This document shows positions 1 through 10,295 of a stretch of 64,000 nt of DNA, piece after piece. Under the pieces are notes generated by a model, which saw only the letters and a list, made by a program, of their open reading frames with translations, did no database searches and was not told the origin of the DNA. Source of the DNA: Moraxella sp. VT-16-12 (GTDB taxonomy: Bacteria; Pseudomonadota; Gammaproteobacteria; Pseudomonadales; Moraxellaceae). The DNA lies in NCBI RefSeq assembly GCF_002224245.2, contig NZ_NKHK02000003.1, positions 1-64,000 on the forward strand, read 5' to 3'. Numbering within the stretch: position 1 is the first letter of the stretch; every line of letters begins with the position of its first letter. A program made the translations under genes and the position numbers.

Positions 1-104
1 AATATGCGAAAACCCAAATTTAAAATGGGGTGGGGCGATGTTGGGCGTTTGGCAGTGTTTTGGATGTTCATGAGCATAAGATGACCTTGGGCTATGTTTG
101 GCAT
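1..104 (-). other. possible 5' end of a minus-strand gene at the left edge
   Basis: A minus-strand frame opens with ATG (complement of 102-104) and stays open for about 34 codons to the window edge, beginning MPNIAQGHLMLMNIQ. A plus-strand frame of 27 codons also crosses this stretch and ends near 82. Neither resembles a protein I recognise and no clear ribosome site is visible, so this may be noncoding. Sequence to the left is needed to decide. Confidence 0.2.
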
Positions 105-184
105 ATCATACGCTTTTTGTGGCGTTTTTTCAAATAGATGCCGTTATCAAATCAACACAAACAGTAGGCGGTGCGTTAAAATTT

Positions 185-193
185 TGTTAAAAT
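185..193 (+). promoter_or_regulatory. extended -10 promoter element upstream of queA
   Basis: The sequence TGTTAAAAT (TG, one base, then TAAAAT at 188-193) lies 25 bases before the queA ATG. No good -35 hexamer is present 16-18 bases upstream, which fits an extended -10 promoter. Inferred from sequence only. Confidence 0.5.
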
Positions 194-218
194 ACGCAAT
201 TTTTTAAAAGATACTGCC

Positions 219-1265
219 ATGCCGATATTGACATCAGATTTTGACTATGATTTGCCTGATGAGCTGATTGCTCGTTATCCACTAGCCACCCGTTCAGCGT
301 CTCGTTTGTTGCACGTCAAAGGCGATAAACTGAGCGATTTGTGCTTTACTGATTTGCCAAGTCTGTTACATCAAGGGGATTTATTGGTGTTAAATGACAC
401 CAAAGTCATGAAAGCACGACTTTTTGGTAAAAAAGACACAGGCGGTGCGGTGGAAGTTTTGGTGGAGCGTATCACAGACCATGAACGCTATATCGCCGCT
501 TGTCATGTGCGGTCTAGCCGTGCCTTAAAGATGGGGCAAACGGTCAGCTTGGCTGATGGTGCGATGAGTGCCACCATGTGTGGGCGTGATGAAAATTTAT
601 TTATTTTGCAATTTGTCAATCCGATTTTGGCTGATTTGGATAAGTATGGACAAATGCCGATTCCGCCATATTTTGAACGCACTGCCACAAAGACTGATGA
701 TGAGCGTTATCAAACGGTGTTTTGTGATGACGCTAAGCAAGCAAGTGTCGCTGCTCCTACCGCAAGTTTACATTTTGATGACAAAACTTTACAGATTTTA
801 AAAGATAAAGGCGTGGATATTGCTTTTGTTACATTGCACGTTGGAGCAGGAACATTTGCTCCTGTAAAAACAGATGATTTGACCGACCACGTCATGCATG
901 CCGAATACGCTCATTTGCCCCAACAAACTGCTGATAAAATCAATGCCGCAAAAGCAAATGGCAAAAAAATCATCGCTGTGGGAACGACCGTTGCTCGCAC
1001 GTTGGAGACTGCTCATTTGCACCGCGTGAACGGACTGCTGACCGAGTTTCGTGGCGATACACAGATATTTATTTATCCGCCTTATGAGTTTGGGGTGGTG
1101 GACAGACTGATTACCAATTTTCACCTGCCCAAGTCCACACTGTTGATGTTGGTTTCTGCCTTTGCAGGCACAGACAACATCAAACACGCCTATGTTCATG
1201 CCATTGGTCAGCAATACCGCTTTTTTAGCTATGGTGATGCGATGTTGTTGGATAAATGCCCATAA
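219..1265 (+). CDS. queA: S-adenosylmethionine:tRNA ribosyltransferase-isomerase QueA
   Basis: QueA transfers and isomerises the ribosyl part of S-adenosylmethionine onto preQ1 already in tRNA, giving epoxyqueuosine at position 34 of the Asn, Asp, His and Tyr tRNAs. The 348-residue length is normal for the family. Recognisable blocks are [10 protein letters not shown] at 9-18, [11 protein letters not shown] at 58-68 (Lys where many homologues have Arg), DDERYQTVF at 160-168, AAPTASLHF at 178-186 and VGAGTFAPV at 208-216. The protein has no signal peptide and is cytosolic. tgt, which acts one step earlier on the same tRNAs, lies 1.7 kb downstream beyond a DUF389 gene. The start is the first ATG of the frame and fits the conserved N-terminus. 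Confidence 0.97.
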   Translation: MPILTSDFDYDLPDELIARYPLATRSASRLLHVKGDKLSDLCFTDLPSLLHQGDLLVLNDTKVMKARLFGKKDTGGAVEVLVERITDHERYIAACHVRSSRALKMGQTVSLADGAMSATMCGRDENLFILQFVNPILADLDKYGQMPIPPYFERTATKTDDERYQTVFCDDAKQASVAAPTASLHFDDKTLQILKDKGVDIAFVTLHVGAGTFAPVKTDDLTDHVMHAEYAHLPQQTADKINAAKANGKKIIAVGTTVARTLETAHLHRVNGLLTEFRGDTQIFIYPPYEFGVVDRLITNFHLPKSTLLMLVSAFAGTDNIKHAYVHAIGQQYRFFSYGDAMLLDKCP

Positions 1266-1337
1266 GTAATTTTTGGTCAATTAACTGACAAATGACATAA
1301 GATTGATGATTTTAACGTATGAACCAAACAAAATACC

Positions 1338-2867
1338 ATGACTGACGATATTAAAAAAGACGAAGTGGCATTTAGCCAAGATGAGCTGGCTGAACTTAAA
1401 AAACATGGCATTGATGATGACAAACTTGATGACATTGTTCAAGCGGTGCATGATGAGCTGTCTAGCAATGCCAACCTAAAAAATACCAACACACAATACC
1501 ATCATTTGAGTTTTGTGCCATTTGATGGTGTACGCTCTTTGGTGTTTGTGTCTCATCAGGCGAACTTTGCCAAAACAGACGATGTGCCCACAACCACTCA
1601 TCACAAACCAAGCAATACGCCATCTGGTTTGAATGAATTGAGCAGTTCCATCAGCACAAAAGCTGCTGCTAATCAGTCTGATGATACAACGCCTGTTCAG
1701 CCATCAGCTCAGTCAATCAGCAAAACTGACCAAGACCAAGACATCAGCGATACAGATGACACAAAAGATAAAGAAAAACATACGGATATTGTCCGTACGC
1801 TTATTGCCAAAAAGCACAGTGAAAAAACCATAGACCACAAAAGCGTGCGTATCGGCATAGAAGCTGGGGCGTTGCCAACCAAAATGTTTTTTATTATGAA
1901 TGGCTTATCTGCTGTGATTGCAGGATATGGATTGCTTGCCAATTCGCCTGCGGTGGTCATTGGGGCGATGTTGGTTGCCATGATGTTAGGTCCAATCACG
2001 GGGGCAGCTTTGGCGGTGATTGATGCTCGGCTTTCTTTATTACGCCGTTCTTTGATGACTTTGGTGGGTGGTGTGCTTGTCATTTATGCGGTGGGTATGG
2101 TGCTTGGTTTTTTGTATCCTGAAAATGTCAGCACCGCAGAGATTATGTCGCGTACTTCCCCAACCACGATGGATTTGATGGTGGCATTGGCAGGTGGTGC
2201 GGCGGGTGCTTATGCCATGGTATCGCCAAATTTATCGGTGGCGGTGGTCGGTGTGGCGGTGGCAACGGCACTTGTACCACCTTTAACAGCAAGTGGCATT
2301 TTGTTATCAGCAGGGCATTGGGAACTTGCGATGGGTGCATTGCTTTTGGCGATTACCAATATGCTGGCAATTCAGTTTACCAATGCGTTGGTGTTGTGGT
2401 TTGCTGGTTTTCGCCGAGTGCTTGATGATGAGACTGACAACAAATGGGGGCAGGCAGGAACGTTTTTAAAACGTAATAGTGCGGTGTTATTACTGCTTAT
2501 CATCATTGGTGCTTATTTGTCGGTTAATTTTAAACACACCATGAACCAACAAAATTTTGAGCGTCAAACCACCGAATTAATTGAAAAGCATATTGAACAG
2601 CAAGCCAATTATCTGCTATCTACAAGTTTTACCCAAGAAAACAAAACCACCATTGTGCGTGCGGTCATTCAAGGCGTGGACACGCCCAATAGCAGGCAAG
2701 CATTGTTGCTTGAAAAAGACATTCAAGCATTGGCTGATGACGCCTTTAAACAGCGTCAGATTAAGCTACAAATTCGCTTTGTGCCTGAGATTGTGATACA
2801 GTCCACACCTGTTGATGAAAGTGAGCTAAAATTAAGCCCCAAAGACATAGAAAACCTGCACAGATAG
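1338..2867 (+). CDS. DUF389 (TIGR00341-type) integral membrane protein
   Basis: A 509-residue inner-membrane protein. Residues 1-170 are hydrophilic and low-complexity (many D, K, T, S). A hydrophobic core of about six membrane segments follows (roughly 180-385), starting with KMFFIMNGLSAVIAGYGL, SPAVVIGAMLVAMMLGPI and GAAGAYAMVSPNLSVAVVGVA. The SPAVVIGAMLVAMMLGPI block is typical of DUF389 proteins. The last 110 residues form a soluble, probably extracytoplasmic, domain. Family function is not established, and a role in transport or stress response would be a guess. It sits between queA and tgt in the same direction, 72 bases after queA, and has no obvious link to queuosine. Confidence 0.85.
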   Translation: MTDDIKKDEVAFSQDELAELKKHGIDDDKLDDIVQAVHDELSSNANLKNTNTQYHHLSFVPFDGVRSLVFVSHQANFAKTDDVPTTTHHKPSNTPSGLNELSSSISTKAAANQSDDTTPVQPSAQSISKTDQDQDISDTDDTKDKEKHTDIVRTLIAKKHSEKTIDHKSVRIGIEAGALPTKMFFIMNGLSAVIAGYGLLANSPAVVIGAMLVAMMLGPITGAALAVIDARLSLLRRSLMTLVGGVLVIYAVGMVLGFLYPENVSTAEIMSRTSPTTMDLMVALAGGAAGAYAMVSPNLSVAVVGVAVATALVPPLTASGILLSAGHWELAMGALLLAITNMLAIQFTNALVLWFAGFRRVLDDETDNKWGQAGTFLKRNSAVLLLLIIIGAYLSVNFKHTMNQQNFERQTTELIEKHIEQQANYLLSTSFTQENKTTIVRAVIQGVDTPNSRQALLLEKDIQALADDAFKQRQIKLQIRFVPEIVIQSTPVDESELKLSPKDIENLHR

Positions 2868-2965
2868 TTTGGCTGTTTGTGTGATGGTGTTTTGTGTGTT
2901 TTGTCAAATGTGTTGTTTGGCTGATTTGGTGGTGGGTATAAATTGTGATTTTGCTTAAAAAACTG

Positions 2966-2974
2966 TGTTACAAT
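2966..2974 (+). promoter_or_regulatory. extended -10 promoter element upstream of tgt
   Basis: TGTTACAAT (TG-n-TACAAT, hexamer 2969-2974) lies 27 bases before the tgt ATG, again without a convincing -35. It suggests tgt can be transcribed apart from queA and the DUF389 gene. Confidence 0.45.
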
Positions 2975-2992
2975 ACGCCCAAATTTGATTAA

Positions 2993-4135
<1,143 letters not shown>

Positions 4136-4137
4136 AG

Positions 4138-4893
4138 TTAAGACAAGAGTTTGTGAAATGTGTTGATGTCCTTGATGGCAATATGAGTGGTTTTTGAGCC
4201 AAGAATGGGGGTATTTAGGCAGGTTTTTGTGTGATGTAATGTTAAAAACTCATGCCTTGGCATTAAATTTGCCCCCAAACTCATCAAGTGGGGATTTTCA
4301 AGCTGACAATCCACAAGCTCAATACCAGCTTCTTGGCACAGCACCATCAGACCCCAAAAGGCGACTTTTGATGCGTCCGTTTGTCTGTGAAACATACTCT
4401 CTCCACAAAACACCCCACCAATTTGTAAGCCATATAGTCCGCCAATGAGCGGGCTTTGGTGGGGCATATTTTCCCAAATCTCCACGCTTACCGCCACACC
4501 CATGTGATGTAGGGTGGTGTAGGCGTGTTTGATGTCATCGTTTATCCAAGTGGACTGACTGTATGAGCGTGCTTGGGTGCAGGCGTGTATGACGTCAGCA
4601 AAGGCGTGGTTGGTGGTGAGTGTCCAAGTAGATTTTTTGGTGGTGCGAACCAGTGATTTACTTGGGCGAAACTGTTTTGGATAGATGACACATCTGGGGT
4701 TTGGCGACCACCAACAAATCGGCTCATCATCATACCAAGGAAATGCCCCAGCAAGATAAGCACTGACCAAAGTGGCAGGGCGTAGGTCGCCACCTGTCGC
4801 CAAAAATCCATCATCATCTGCCATCGCATTTATCATACCAAAAAAATCATAAGGGCAAGTCTGTGCTAGGGTTGTTAGCTGTGTTGGGGTCAT
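4138..4893 (-). CDS. aat: leucyl/phenylalanyl-tRNA--protein transferase
   Basis: Aat adds Leu or Phe from aminoacyl-tRNA to the N-terminus of proteins with N-terminal Arg or Lys, marking them for ClpAP degradation (the N-end rule). The 251-residue protein shows the family blocks GYLATGGDL-like (GFLATGGDL near 29-37), GAFPWYDDEPICWWSPNPR, and GGLYGLQIGGVFCGESMF. After GESMF this protein has HRQTDASK, where many homologues have S-R-x-x-x-A-S-K. It is divergent from hslO with a 92-base spacer and convergent with tgt at two bases. Confidence 0.96.
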   Translation of the reverse strand: MTPTQLTTLAQTCPYDFFGMINAMADDDGFLATGGDLRPATLVSAYLAGAFPWYDDEPICWWSPNPRCVIYPKQFRPSKSLVRTTKKSTWTLTTNHAFADVIHACTQARSYSQSTWINDDIKHAYTTLHHMGVAVSVEIWENMPHQSPLIGGLYGLQIGGVFCGESMFHRQTDASKVAFWGLMVLCQEAGIELVDCQLENPHLMSLGANLMPRHEFLTLHHTKTCLNTPILGSKTTHIAIKDINTFHKLLS

Positions 4894-4985
4894 GATTTAT
4901 CCTTAAAAAACCTTTATATTTTAGAATAAATCCCCATCAAACGTCCATCTTTTTATTGTTTAATCTGTTTATGTAAAGGTAACTT

Positions 4986-5879
4986 ATGACTTATTTTGAC
5001 AATTATCGCCAACGTTTTTTTATTGAAAACTCACCTGTGCGGGGTGATGTGGTGCATTTGACAGACGCTTTTGCTACGGTCATCTCCCAAAAAGATTATC
5101 CTAAGGCACTCAAAGCTTTGCTTGGTGAAATGCTTGTTTCGGCAAGTTTGCTGATTAGCACCCTAAAAATACATGGCAAACTGTCCATTCAACTACAAAA
5201 TTCTGACCCTAATGCTCCTTTTCGTTTTGCCATGGCAGAATGCGACACCACAGGAGCGGTGCGTGCTTTGGCAGGATTTAGTGCCATACATGATGATGAA
5301 CAGATGATTTGGCAAAACGCTCATACTGCCCAAGATGCTTTTGCTCTGTTGGATAAAGGCGTGCTGTTTATCAGCATTCACCCTGAACACGGCGAGAGCT
5401 ATCAGGGCATTGTGGAGCGTGTGAGTGATGATTTGGGCGAGTGTTTGGCTCATTATCAAAAGCAATCCGCCCAAATCCCTACCATCATTAAACTTGCCAC
5501 CAACGAGACCACCGCAAGCGGTTTACTCATTCAACTTTTGCCCCAGTCCGACAAAGACAAAGACAATGACCCTGACCTGTGGGACAGGCTGACCATGCTG
5601 ACTGCCACCATCAAAAAAGATGAGCTGACTGAGCTGCCTGCCCAAGAGATACTTTATCGTTTGTACCATGAAGAAGATGTGGTGCTGCCTGATGTCAATG
5701 CCCTGCATTTTGCCTGCACTTGCTCTTTACAAAAAAGCCAAGGAGCCATCATTCAGCTGGGGCAAGATGAAGCCTTGCAAGTGGCAAATGCTCATGGTGG
5801 GGCATTAGTGCTTGATTGTGGTTTTTGTGGGCAAGAATACCGTTTTGGGACAGACGACATTAAGCAATTATTTGCCTAG
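4986..5879 (+). CDS. hslO: redox-regulated chaperone Hsp33
   Basis: Hsp33 is a cytosolic holdase chaperone that is activated when its zinc-binding cysteines are oxidised. The 297-residue protein has the expected C-terminal zinc site, CTCSLQKS followed by CGFCGQEY (C-x-C and C-x2-C). An AAAGG ribosome site stands seven bases before the ATG. A small membrane-protein gene begins five bases after the stop and is probably co-transcribed. Length and both motifs are typical. Confidence 0.95.
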   Translation: MTYFDNYRQRFFIENSPVRGDVVHLTDAFATVISQKDYPKALKALLGEMLVSASLLISTLKIHGKLSIQLQNSDPNAPFRFAMAECDTTGAVRALAGFSAIHDDEQMIWQNAHTAQDAFALLDKGVLFISIHPEHGESYQGIVERVSDDLGECLAHYQKQSAQIPTIIKLATNETTASGLLIQLLPQSDKDKDNDPDLWDRLTMLTATIKKDELTELPAQEILYRLYHEEDVVLPDVNALHFACTCSLQKSQGAIIQLGQDEALQVANAHGGALVLDCGFCGQEYRFGTDDIKQLFA

Positions 5880-5884
5880 CTTGT

Positions 5885-6538
5885 ATGACAGACATACCAA
5901 CAGGCATGGACGGCAAAACCATCAACATTCACCAAGATGGTTTTGCGGTGTTTGATGAATGCGTGGCTACGGCACCTTTGACGCTTCCTGTGGCTTATGA
6001 TTTTGATGATGGGGCAATCCTTATTCAGCATTTACCGATTGTATTTATTGGTGGTGTATTTGCCTTTTCTATCATGAATGCCATATTTGGACTGTTTGAT
6101 GGCAAAGGTTCTGTATTTGGCGTGCTGATTGTGTTGGTGGCTTGTGTGCTGATTTTTGGGTTTGGGCTGTTTTTGCTGTTTATCCATGTCATCATGTGGC
6201 AACATCACAATAAAATGCTCATCATTCATCAAGACCATTTGGCGTGTATTTTAAAATTTACTGACAAACAAAAAACTTTGCTAAGTTTTGATAATATTTA
6301 TCATGTAGAGCTGGGTGCATTTAGCAGAACGTGGTATAAAGTGGTGTTGTATCACGTAAGTTTTAGTGATGATGGTCGCTACTATAAAAAACACAAAAGC
6401 GTGATTGGCCATGTCAGTGCTTTTGATAAACAAAAAGCACAGCAAATCATCACCAACATCACCCAAGCCATGCAGGCACATCATGCCACACATCAGGTCA
6501 ATCTGCCCATCATCACTTACATTCGTCAGCGTAGGTGA
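5885..6538 (+). CDS. hypothetical membrane protein, two transmembrane segments
   Basis: A 217-residue protein I do not recognise. It has a hydrophilic N-terminus (about 45 residues) and two hydrophobic segments near 48-70 (LPIVFIGGVFAFSIMNAIF) and 78-105 (FGVLIVLVACVLIFGFGLFL). A soluble C-terminal half of about 110 residues follows. This layout resembles small proteins with two membrane helices followed by a PH-like or DUF3592-like domain, but that is only a shape comparison. It begins five bases after hslO and likely shares its transcript. It faces the protease gene at 6554 tail to tail. Confidence 0.65.
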   Translation: MTDIPTGMDGKTINIHQDGFAVFDECVATAPLTLPVAYDFDDGAILIQHLPIVFIGGVFAFSIMNAIFGLFDGKGSVFGVLIVLVACVLIFGFGLFLLFIHVIMWQHHNKMLIIHQDHLACILKFTDKQKTLLSFDNIYHVELGAFSRTWYKVVLYHVSFSDDGRYYKKHKSVIGHVSAFDKQKAQQIITNITQAMQAHHATHQVNLPIITYIRQRR

Positions 6539-6553
6539 GTTTGACAAAATGGA

Positions 6554-7483
6554 TTATTTATAAAATTGCCGATTTTCAAGCAAATCAATGTCCGCTTGTT
6601 TTAGTTTAAAATCCTTTAATTGCTGTTTTTGGGCATAAGGATACATCAAGGCGGTTGGGTCGTCATTATGGTCAAGATATAAGGCATGACCCAGCTCATG
6701 TGCCAAGGTTAATCTAAGCTCGTCTGTGTTTTCAAATTCATAAACATTAATGAGTGTATCGCCCCCATGTCTAAACTCGCCTTTGTGAAATTCTCGTGCA
6801 GTCAGGCGTGCGTTGGCTTGGTCTATGCTTTGGTTTAGTTTGTTGGTTTGGGCATTAAACTTATCCACCGCTTGATTAAATTCGTTTTGGGCAGTTTGAT
6901 AGGCATTGATTTTTTCGTTGATGAGACGCTGTTTGGTGAGCAGTTGTTCATGTTTTTGAGTTAAGGCATGGCGTTCTTGGTCATCGCTGGTGATTCTTAG
7001 GCGATTGATGGTCTTTTGATAGTCGCTGTGCCATAAATCAAGTTCGGTTTCTAGGGCGTGAAACTGGGCGTTGAGCTGTTGGTGTCTTTTTTGTAGGCTT
7101 TCAGAACTCATCTGGTGATGATTGTGCAAATCGTTAAGATTTTGTTTGATTTGTTGGCGGGCGTTGGTTTCTATTTGACGTTCATCATAAATTAGGTTGA
7201 TGGTCAATTTGGCATCATCATCATAGATGAACCATTCTTTATTTGTGCCATCATGCCAAATTTGTACCGCTTCGGCGGTCAATCGTTTAACATCATCGTG
7301 TGTCAGCCCAAAACGTGCGTCCACATCACCAATGCGATACCTGACCCGTGTGTCAGTAGGGTGGGTCAAGCGGTGGGCCAAACTGTTGTGGCGAACTTGT
7401 GGTTCGGTGTGGGTTTGATAACCAAAAAACACCGCAAGCGACACAATGCTCACGGTGATGATGAGTTTTAATGCTTTAAACAT
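6554..7483 (-). CDS. matrixin-like zinc metalloprotease with coiled-coil insertion
   Basis: A 309-residue protein with an N-terminal signal or anchor (KALKLIITVSIVSLAVFFGY, residues 3-22), so probably periplasmic. The zinc motif HELGHALYLDH at 262-272 (HExxHxxxxxH) and a likely Met-turn ALMYPY (Met 280) define a metzincin of matrixin type. The N-terminal lobe (RVRYRIGDVD...LTINLIYDER, about 45-102) is separated from the active-site helix by about 130 residues rich in Q, K, L, E and N, which read as a long coiled coil (about 105-232). Substrate is unknown. Orn is 9 bases upstream on the same strand, so the two may be co-transcribed. Confidence 0.8.
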   Translation of the reverse strand: MFKALKLIITVSIVSLAVFFGYQTHTEPQVRHNSLAHRLTHPTDTRVRYRIGDVDARFGLTHDDVKRLTAEAVQIWHDGTNKEWFIYDDDAKLTINLIYDERQIETNARQQIKQNLNDLHNHHQMSSESLQKRHQQLNAQFHALETELDLWHSDYQKTINRLRITSDDQERHALTQKHEQLLTKQRLINEKINAYQTAQNEFNQAVDKFNAQTNKLNQSIDQANARLTAREFHKGEFRHGGDTLINVYEFENTDELRLTLAHELGHALYLDHNDDPTALMYPYAQKQQLKDFKLKQADIDLLENRQFYK

Positions 7484-7492
7484 TGACAGGTA

Positions 7493-8077
7493 TTAATCTA
7501 GTAATTTAAAAAAATGCTCACGATAATGGCGTAACTCACGGATAGAATCACGAATGTCATCTAATGCCAAATGTGTGCCACCTTTTTGGTAGCCATGAGC
7601 CACATCAGGTCGCCAGCGATAACACAGCTCTTTAATGCTAGATACATCTAAATTACGATAATGAAAAAAGGCTTCAAGTGCTGGCATTTGCCGTGCCAAA
7701 AATCGGCGATCTTGACAGATGGAGTTGCCACACATGGGTGATGTGCCTTTATCCACCCATTTTGATAAAAATTCAATGGTTGCTTGTTCGGCTTGGGCAA
7801 GGGTAATGCTACTGCGACGAACACGGTCGGTCAGCCCTGATTCACGGTGCTGGCGAGTGCACCATTCGTCCATGCCATTTAAGATGATATCAGGCACTTT
7901 AATGGCAAAGACAGGACCTTCGGCTAAGATATTAAGATGGTCATCAGTAACGATGGTCGCAATCTCAATAATCTCATCTTTTTGGGTGTCAAGCCCTGTC
8001 ATTTCAAGATCTATCCAGATGAGGGCTTTTTTGGGTCTGTTGCTAGGTTTGGGGTGTTGGATTTGGGTTTTGGTCAT
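7493..8077 (-). CDS. orn: oligoribonuclease
   Basis: Orn is a cytosolic DEDDh 3'-5' exonuclease that clears short RNAs and pGpG, completing RNA turnover. The 194-residue protein has the first Exo motif [10 protein letters not shown] near 21-30. It also has the conserved [25 protein letters not shown] block, a [11 protein letters not shown] block and the C-terminal [18 protein letters not shown], which carries the last catalytic His/Asp. The N-terminus is about 17 residues longer than many homologues, so translation might start a little later. Confidence 0.96.
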   Translation of the reverse strand: MTKTQIQHPKPSNRPKKALIWIDLEMTGLDTQKDEIIEIATIVTDDHLNILAEGPVFAIKVPDIILNGMDEWCTRQHRESGLTDRVRRSSITLAQAEQATIEFLSKWVDKGTSPMCGNSICQDRRFLARQMPALEAFFHYRNLDVSSIKELCYRWRPDVAHGYQKGGTHLALDDIRDSIRELRHYREHFFKLLD

Positions 8078-8174
8078 GAAGCTGCTTAATTATTTGGTTG
8101 TGGCGTAAATTTGGCATTTAGTGATTGTGGTGCTGTATGACGGATTTTGGCAAATTTGTGCGCGTAAAAAGTCA

Positions 8175-8657
8175 TCAGCTAAAATGTGTGGGCGTCTCAT
8201 CATAGACGTGGGCGTGATATTGGCTCATTTGCTTTTGCATAAAACTTGCGATGGCTGCTTGTATCATGTGATGTCCCATCATTTGTAGCATTTCTTGACC
8301 AAGCATTTCTTTGATTTTATCAGAAAAATCAATGCTCACCCAAGGGTTATCATCGCCAACTTCACGCAAAACAAATGCCCCTTTATCTGTTTCTACAAAC
8401 TCCAAATAGGCTTCCTTGGTCATGATTTTTGGCTTTTGGATTTTGACTTTTTGGGTGGCAGGTTCACCTGTCAAAATCCAAGCAGGGTCAAGTGCCAGTA
8501 GCTGACCAAGTTTATTTGCTCCTGCTTGTGAAATGCCTTGTTTTGACCAACGAACCACGGTTGCTACTGACACACCAAGTAGCACGGCGATGTCTTGCAT
8601 GCTTTGACCTGACGCATCAAGCACACGTTGCAAGCTGTCATGAATGGGTTTTGTCAT
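8175..8657 (-). CDS. helix-turn-helix (XRE-like) DNA-binding protein
   Basis: A 160-residue protein. Residues 1-60 form an HTH: SMQDIAVLLGVSVATVVRWS, then QAGANKLGQLLALDPAWILTGE, as in XRE/Cro regulators. The remaining 100 residues are unassigned and contain a mixed hydrophobic/charged stretch ending in EMLQMMGHHMIQAAIASFMQ. The ATG at 8657 is chosen because AGGA lies seven bases upstream; an in-frame codon five residues earlier is less likely. Target genes are unknown. The two small membrane-protein genes upstream on the same strand could share the transcript. Confidence 0.75.
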   Translation of the reverse strand: MTKPIHDSLQRVLDASGQSMQDIAVLLGVSVATVVRWSKQGISQAGANKLGQLLALDPAWILTGEPATQKVKIQKPKIMTKEAYLEFVETDKGAFVLREVGDDNPWVSIDFSDKIKEMLGQEMLQMMGHHMIQAAIASFMQKQMSQYHAHVYDETPTHFS

Positions 8658-8712
8658 GCTGATTCCTATCAAATTTTAGATGTCATTTTAATGGGGTTAT
8701 TTTTTTGGGTTT

Positions 8713-9027
8713 TCAACGCCAGTAACGAAGCTTTGCCATCATAAAAAGTAGCCCCACAAACATACCTAAATAGTATGCCATACGCACATCAAAGCTGTCA
8801 TCACGGTATTTTATTGGCATGCTGACAAGGGCGGTAAAACTTGGGATTAAAAACAGATATAGCACCCAGTTTTCCAAAACGTGTAAAATCCCTTGTACGC
8901 CATTGCCTTGCCCGTAACGATAAGCCGATAAACTCATGAGCATGATGATGACAATCAAAGCCAAAATTAAACCTTTGGGAATGTCCTTAGGAACAAGGCT
9001 ATCAGGCAAAATATCTGTCAATTTCAT
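8713..9027 (-). CDS. hypothetical small membrane protein
   Basis: A 104-residue unrecognised protein with three hydrophobic stretches: ILALIVIIMLMSLSAY near 21-36, VLYLFLIPSFTALVSM near 54-70 and YLGMFVGLLFMMAK near 86-99. Its ATG overlaps the stop of the upstream gene by one base (TGATG), which indicates translational coupling with the 110-residue membrane protein. The two probably work together in the inner membrane. Confidence 0.6.
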   Translation of the reverse strand: MKLTDILPDSLVPKDIPKGLILALIVIIMLMSLSAYRYGQGNGVQGILHVLENWVLYLFLIPSFTALVSMPIKYRDDSFDVRMAYYLGMFVGLLFMMAKLRYWR

Positions 9028-9359
9028 CAGCTATACCGCCCCATGATGGTCAAAATCGCCACACAGGATATTAAAAGTCCAAGTGTTAAGGCATTTCTGG
9101 TTTGGATGTTGGTGTGCTTAAATGTGTTCATCAACTTTGCTCCACCAACAAATGCACATGGCACAACAATCACAAAAAACGATACCACCACCAACGCATG
9201 ACGTAATACCGACCCCACATCATGCCCTGCAAGCAAGCGAAAACCATAGCCTGCACACGCCAAAATCAAAGCAAAAATTGCCAAAGAGATGGTTAGTCCC
9301 AAAGGAACAAGACTTGGGGGTGTGGTTGGTTGGTTGGTTGAAGTGGACTGTTGGCTCAT
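9027..9359 (-). CDS. hypothetical small membrane protein, partner of the next gene
   Basis: A 110-residue unrecognised protein with about three membrane segments (LGLTISLAIFALILACAGYG, ALVVVSFFVIVVPCAFVGG, ALTLGLLISCVAILTIMG) after a Ser/Thr/Pro-rich N-terminus. It is one-base coupled to the following 104-residue membrane protein. rpe lies just upstream on the same strand, 33 bases away. Confidence 0.6.
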   Translation of the reverse strand: MSQQSTSTNQPTTPPSLVPLGLTISLAIFALILACAGYGFRLLAGHDVGSVLRHALVVVSFFVIVVPCAFVGGAKLMNTFKHTNIQTRNALTLGLLISCVAILTIMGRYS

Positions 9360-9392
9360 GTTCGTGTGTTTGTTGTTAAAGTGAATGGGTTA

Positions 9393-10088
9393 TTATTGGG
9401 CAAATTTTGAGCCAGCAAGCTCATCACGCATATTATCAATGACGGTTTTATAATCAGGTTGGTTAAAAATGGCTGAGCCTGCCACAAACATATCCACGCC
9501 CGCATCTGCAATGGTGCGGATGTTGTCAGGATTGACACCGCCATCAATCTCCAAGCGAATGTCAAGCCCACGCTCATCTATCATACGACGTACTGCACGC
9601 ACCTTGTCAAGCGTACCATCAATAAATTTTTGACCGCCAAAGCCAGGATTGACACTCATGATTAAAATTTGGTCAAGTTTATCTAATGTATAATCCAAAT
9701 AATGCAGTGGCGTGGCAGGGTTAAAAACCAGTCCGCACTTTGCTCCACCGTCTTTAATCAGCTGTAAACTGCGGTCTATGTGTTCTGTTGCTTCGGGGTG
9801 AAAGGTGATGATGTCCGCCCCCGCTTTTAAAAAGGCATCTATCATGCCATCTACGGGTTTGACCATTAAATGCACATCAATTGGGGCATGAATGCCATAA
9901 TCTTTTAAGGCCTTGCAAACCATTGCACCAAAGCTTAGGTTGGGCACATAACGATTGTCCATGACGTCAAAATGCACCACGTCTGCTCCGGCATCAAGCA
10001 CCGCTTGTGTGTCATCACCAAGGCGAGCAAAATCGGCAGATAAGATGGATGGGGCGATTAAAAATTGTTTTTCAGGCAGTATTTTCAT
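9393..10088 (-). CDS. rpe: ribulose-phosphate 3-epimerase
   Basis: Rpe interconverts ribulose 5-phosphate and xylulose 5-phosphate in the pentose phosphate pathway. The protein (231 residues from the ATG at 10088, or 233 from a second ATG two codons earlier) is a TIM barrel. It shows [34 protein letters not shown] (metal ligands His, Asp), [27 protein letters not shown] and [19 protein letters not shown]. No strong ribosome site marks either ATG. Confidence 0.95.
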   Translation of the reverse strand: MKILPEKQFLIAPSILSADFARLGDDTQAVLDAGADVVHFDVMDNRYVPNLSFGAMVCKALKDYGIHAPIDVHLMVKPVDGMIDAFLKAGADIITFHPEATEHIDRSLQLIKDGGAKCGLVFNPATPLHYLDYTLDKLDQILIMSVNPGFGGQKFIDGTLDKVRAVRRMIDERGLDIRLEIDGGVNPDNIRTIADAGVDMFVAGSAIFNQPDYKTVIDNMRDELAGSKFAQ

Positions 10089-10230
10089 GAACATTCACAA
10101 GCAATGGTTTTGGGGTATGATAACAAAAATTTACCCAGAAGTAAAAGGCAGACATGGTTTATTGGTGATTTTATAAAGAAAAAAGTTATAATATTTATAA
10201 AAATTATAAATTATTTTTATTTTTAAAATA

Positions 10231-10239
10231 TGATATAAT
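10231..10239 (+). promoter_or_regulatory. extended -10 promoter element upstream of leuC
   Basis: TGATATAAT (TG-n-TATAAT, hexamer 10234-10239) lies in a very AT-rich stretch 56 bases before the leuC ATG. There is no strong -35. The roughly 45-base leader has no run of Leu codons, so no classical leucine attenuator is visible. Confidence 0.5.
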
Positions 10240-10295
10240 TGCATAAAATGAAAACACCCAGTCCATTGACAGTTAAAAAACAAACGGAGCATAAA

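Noticed and set aside
798-1280. A 160-codon open frame antisense to queA
   Set aside because: It overlaps the conserved QueA C-terminal half and its translation resembles no protein; shadow frame.
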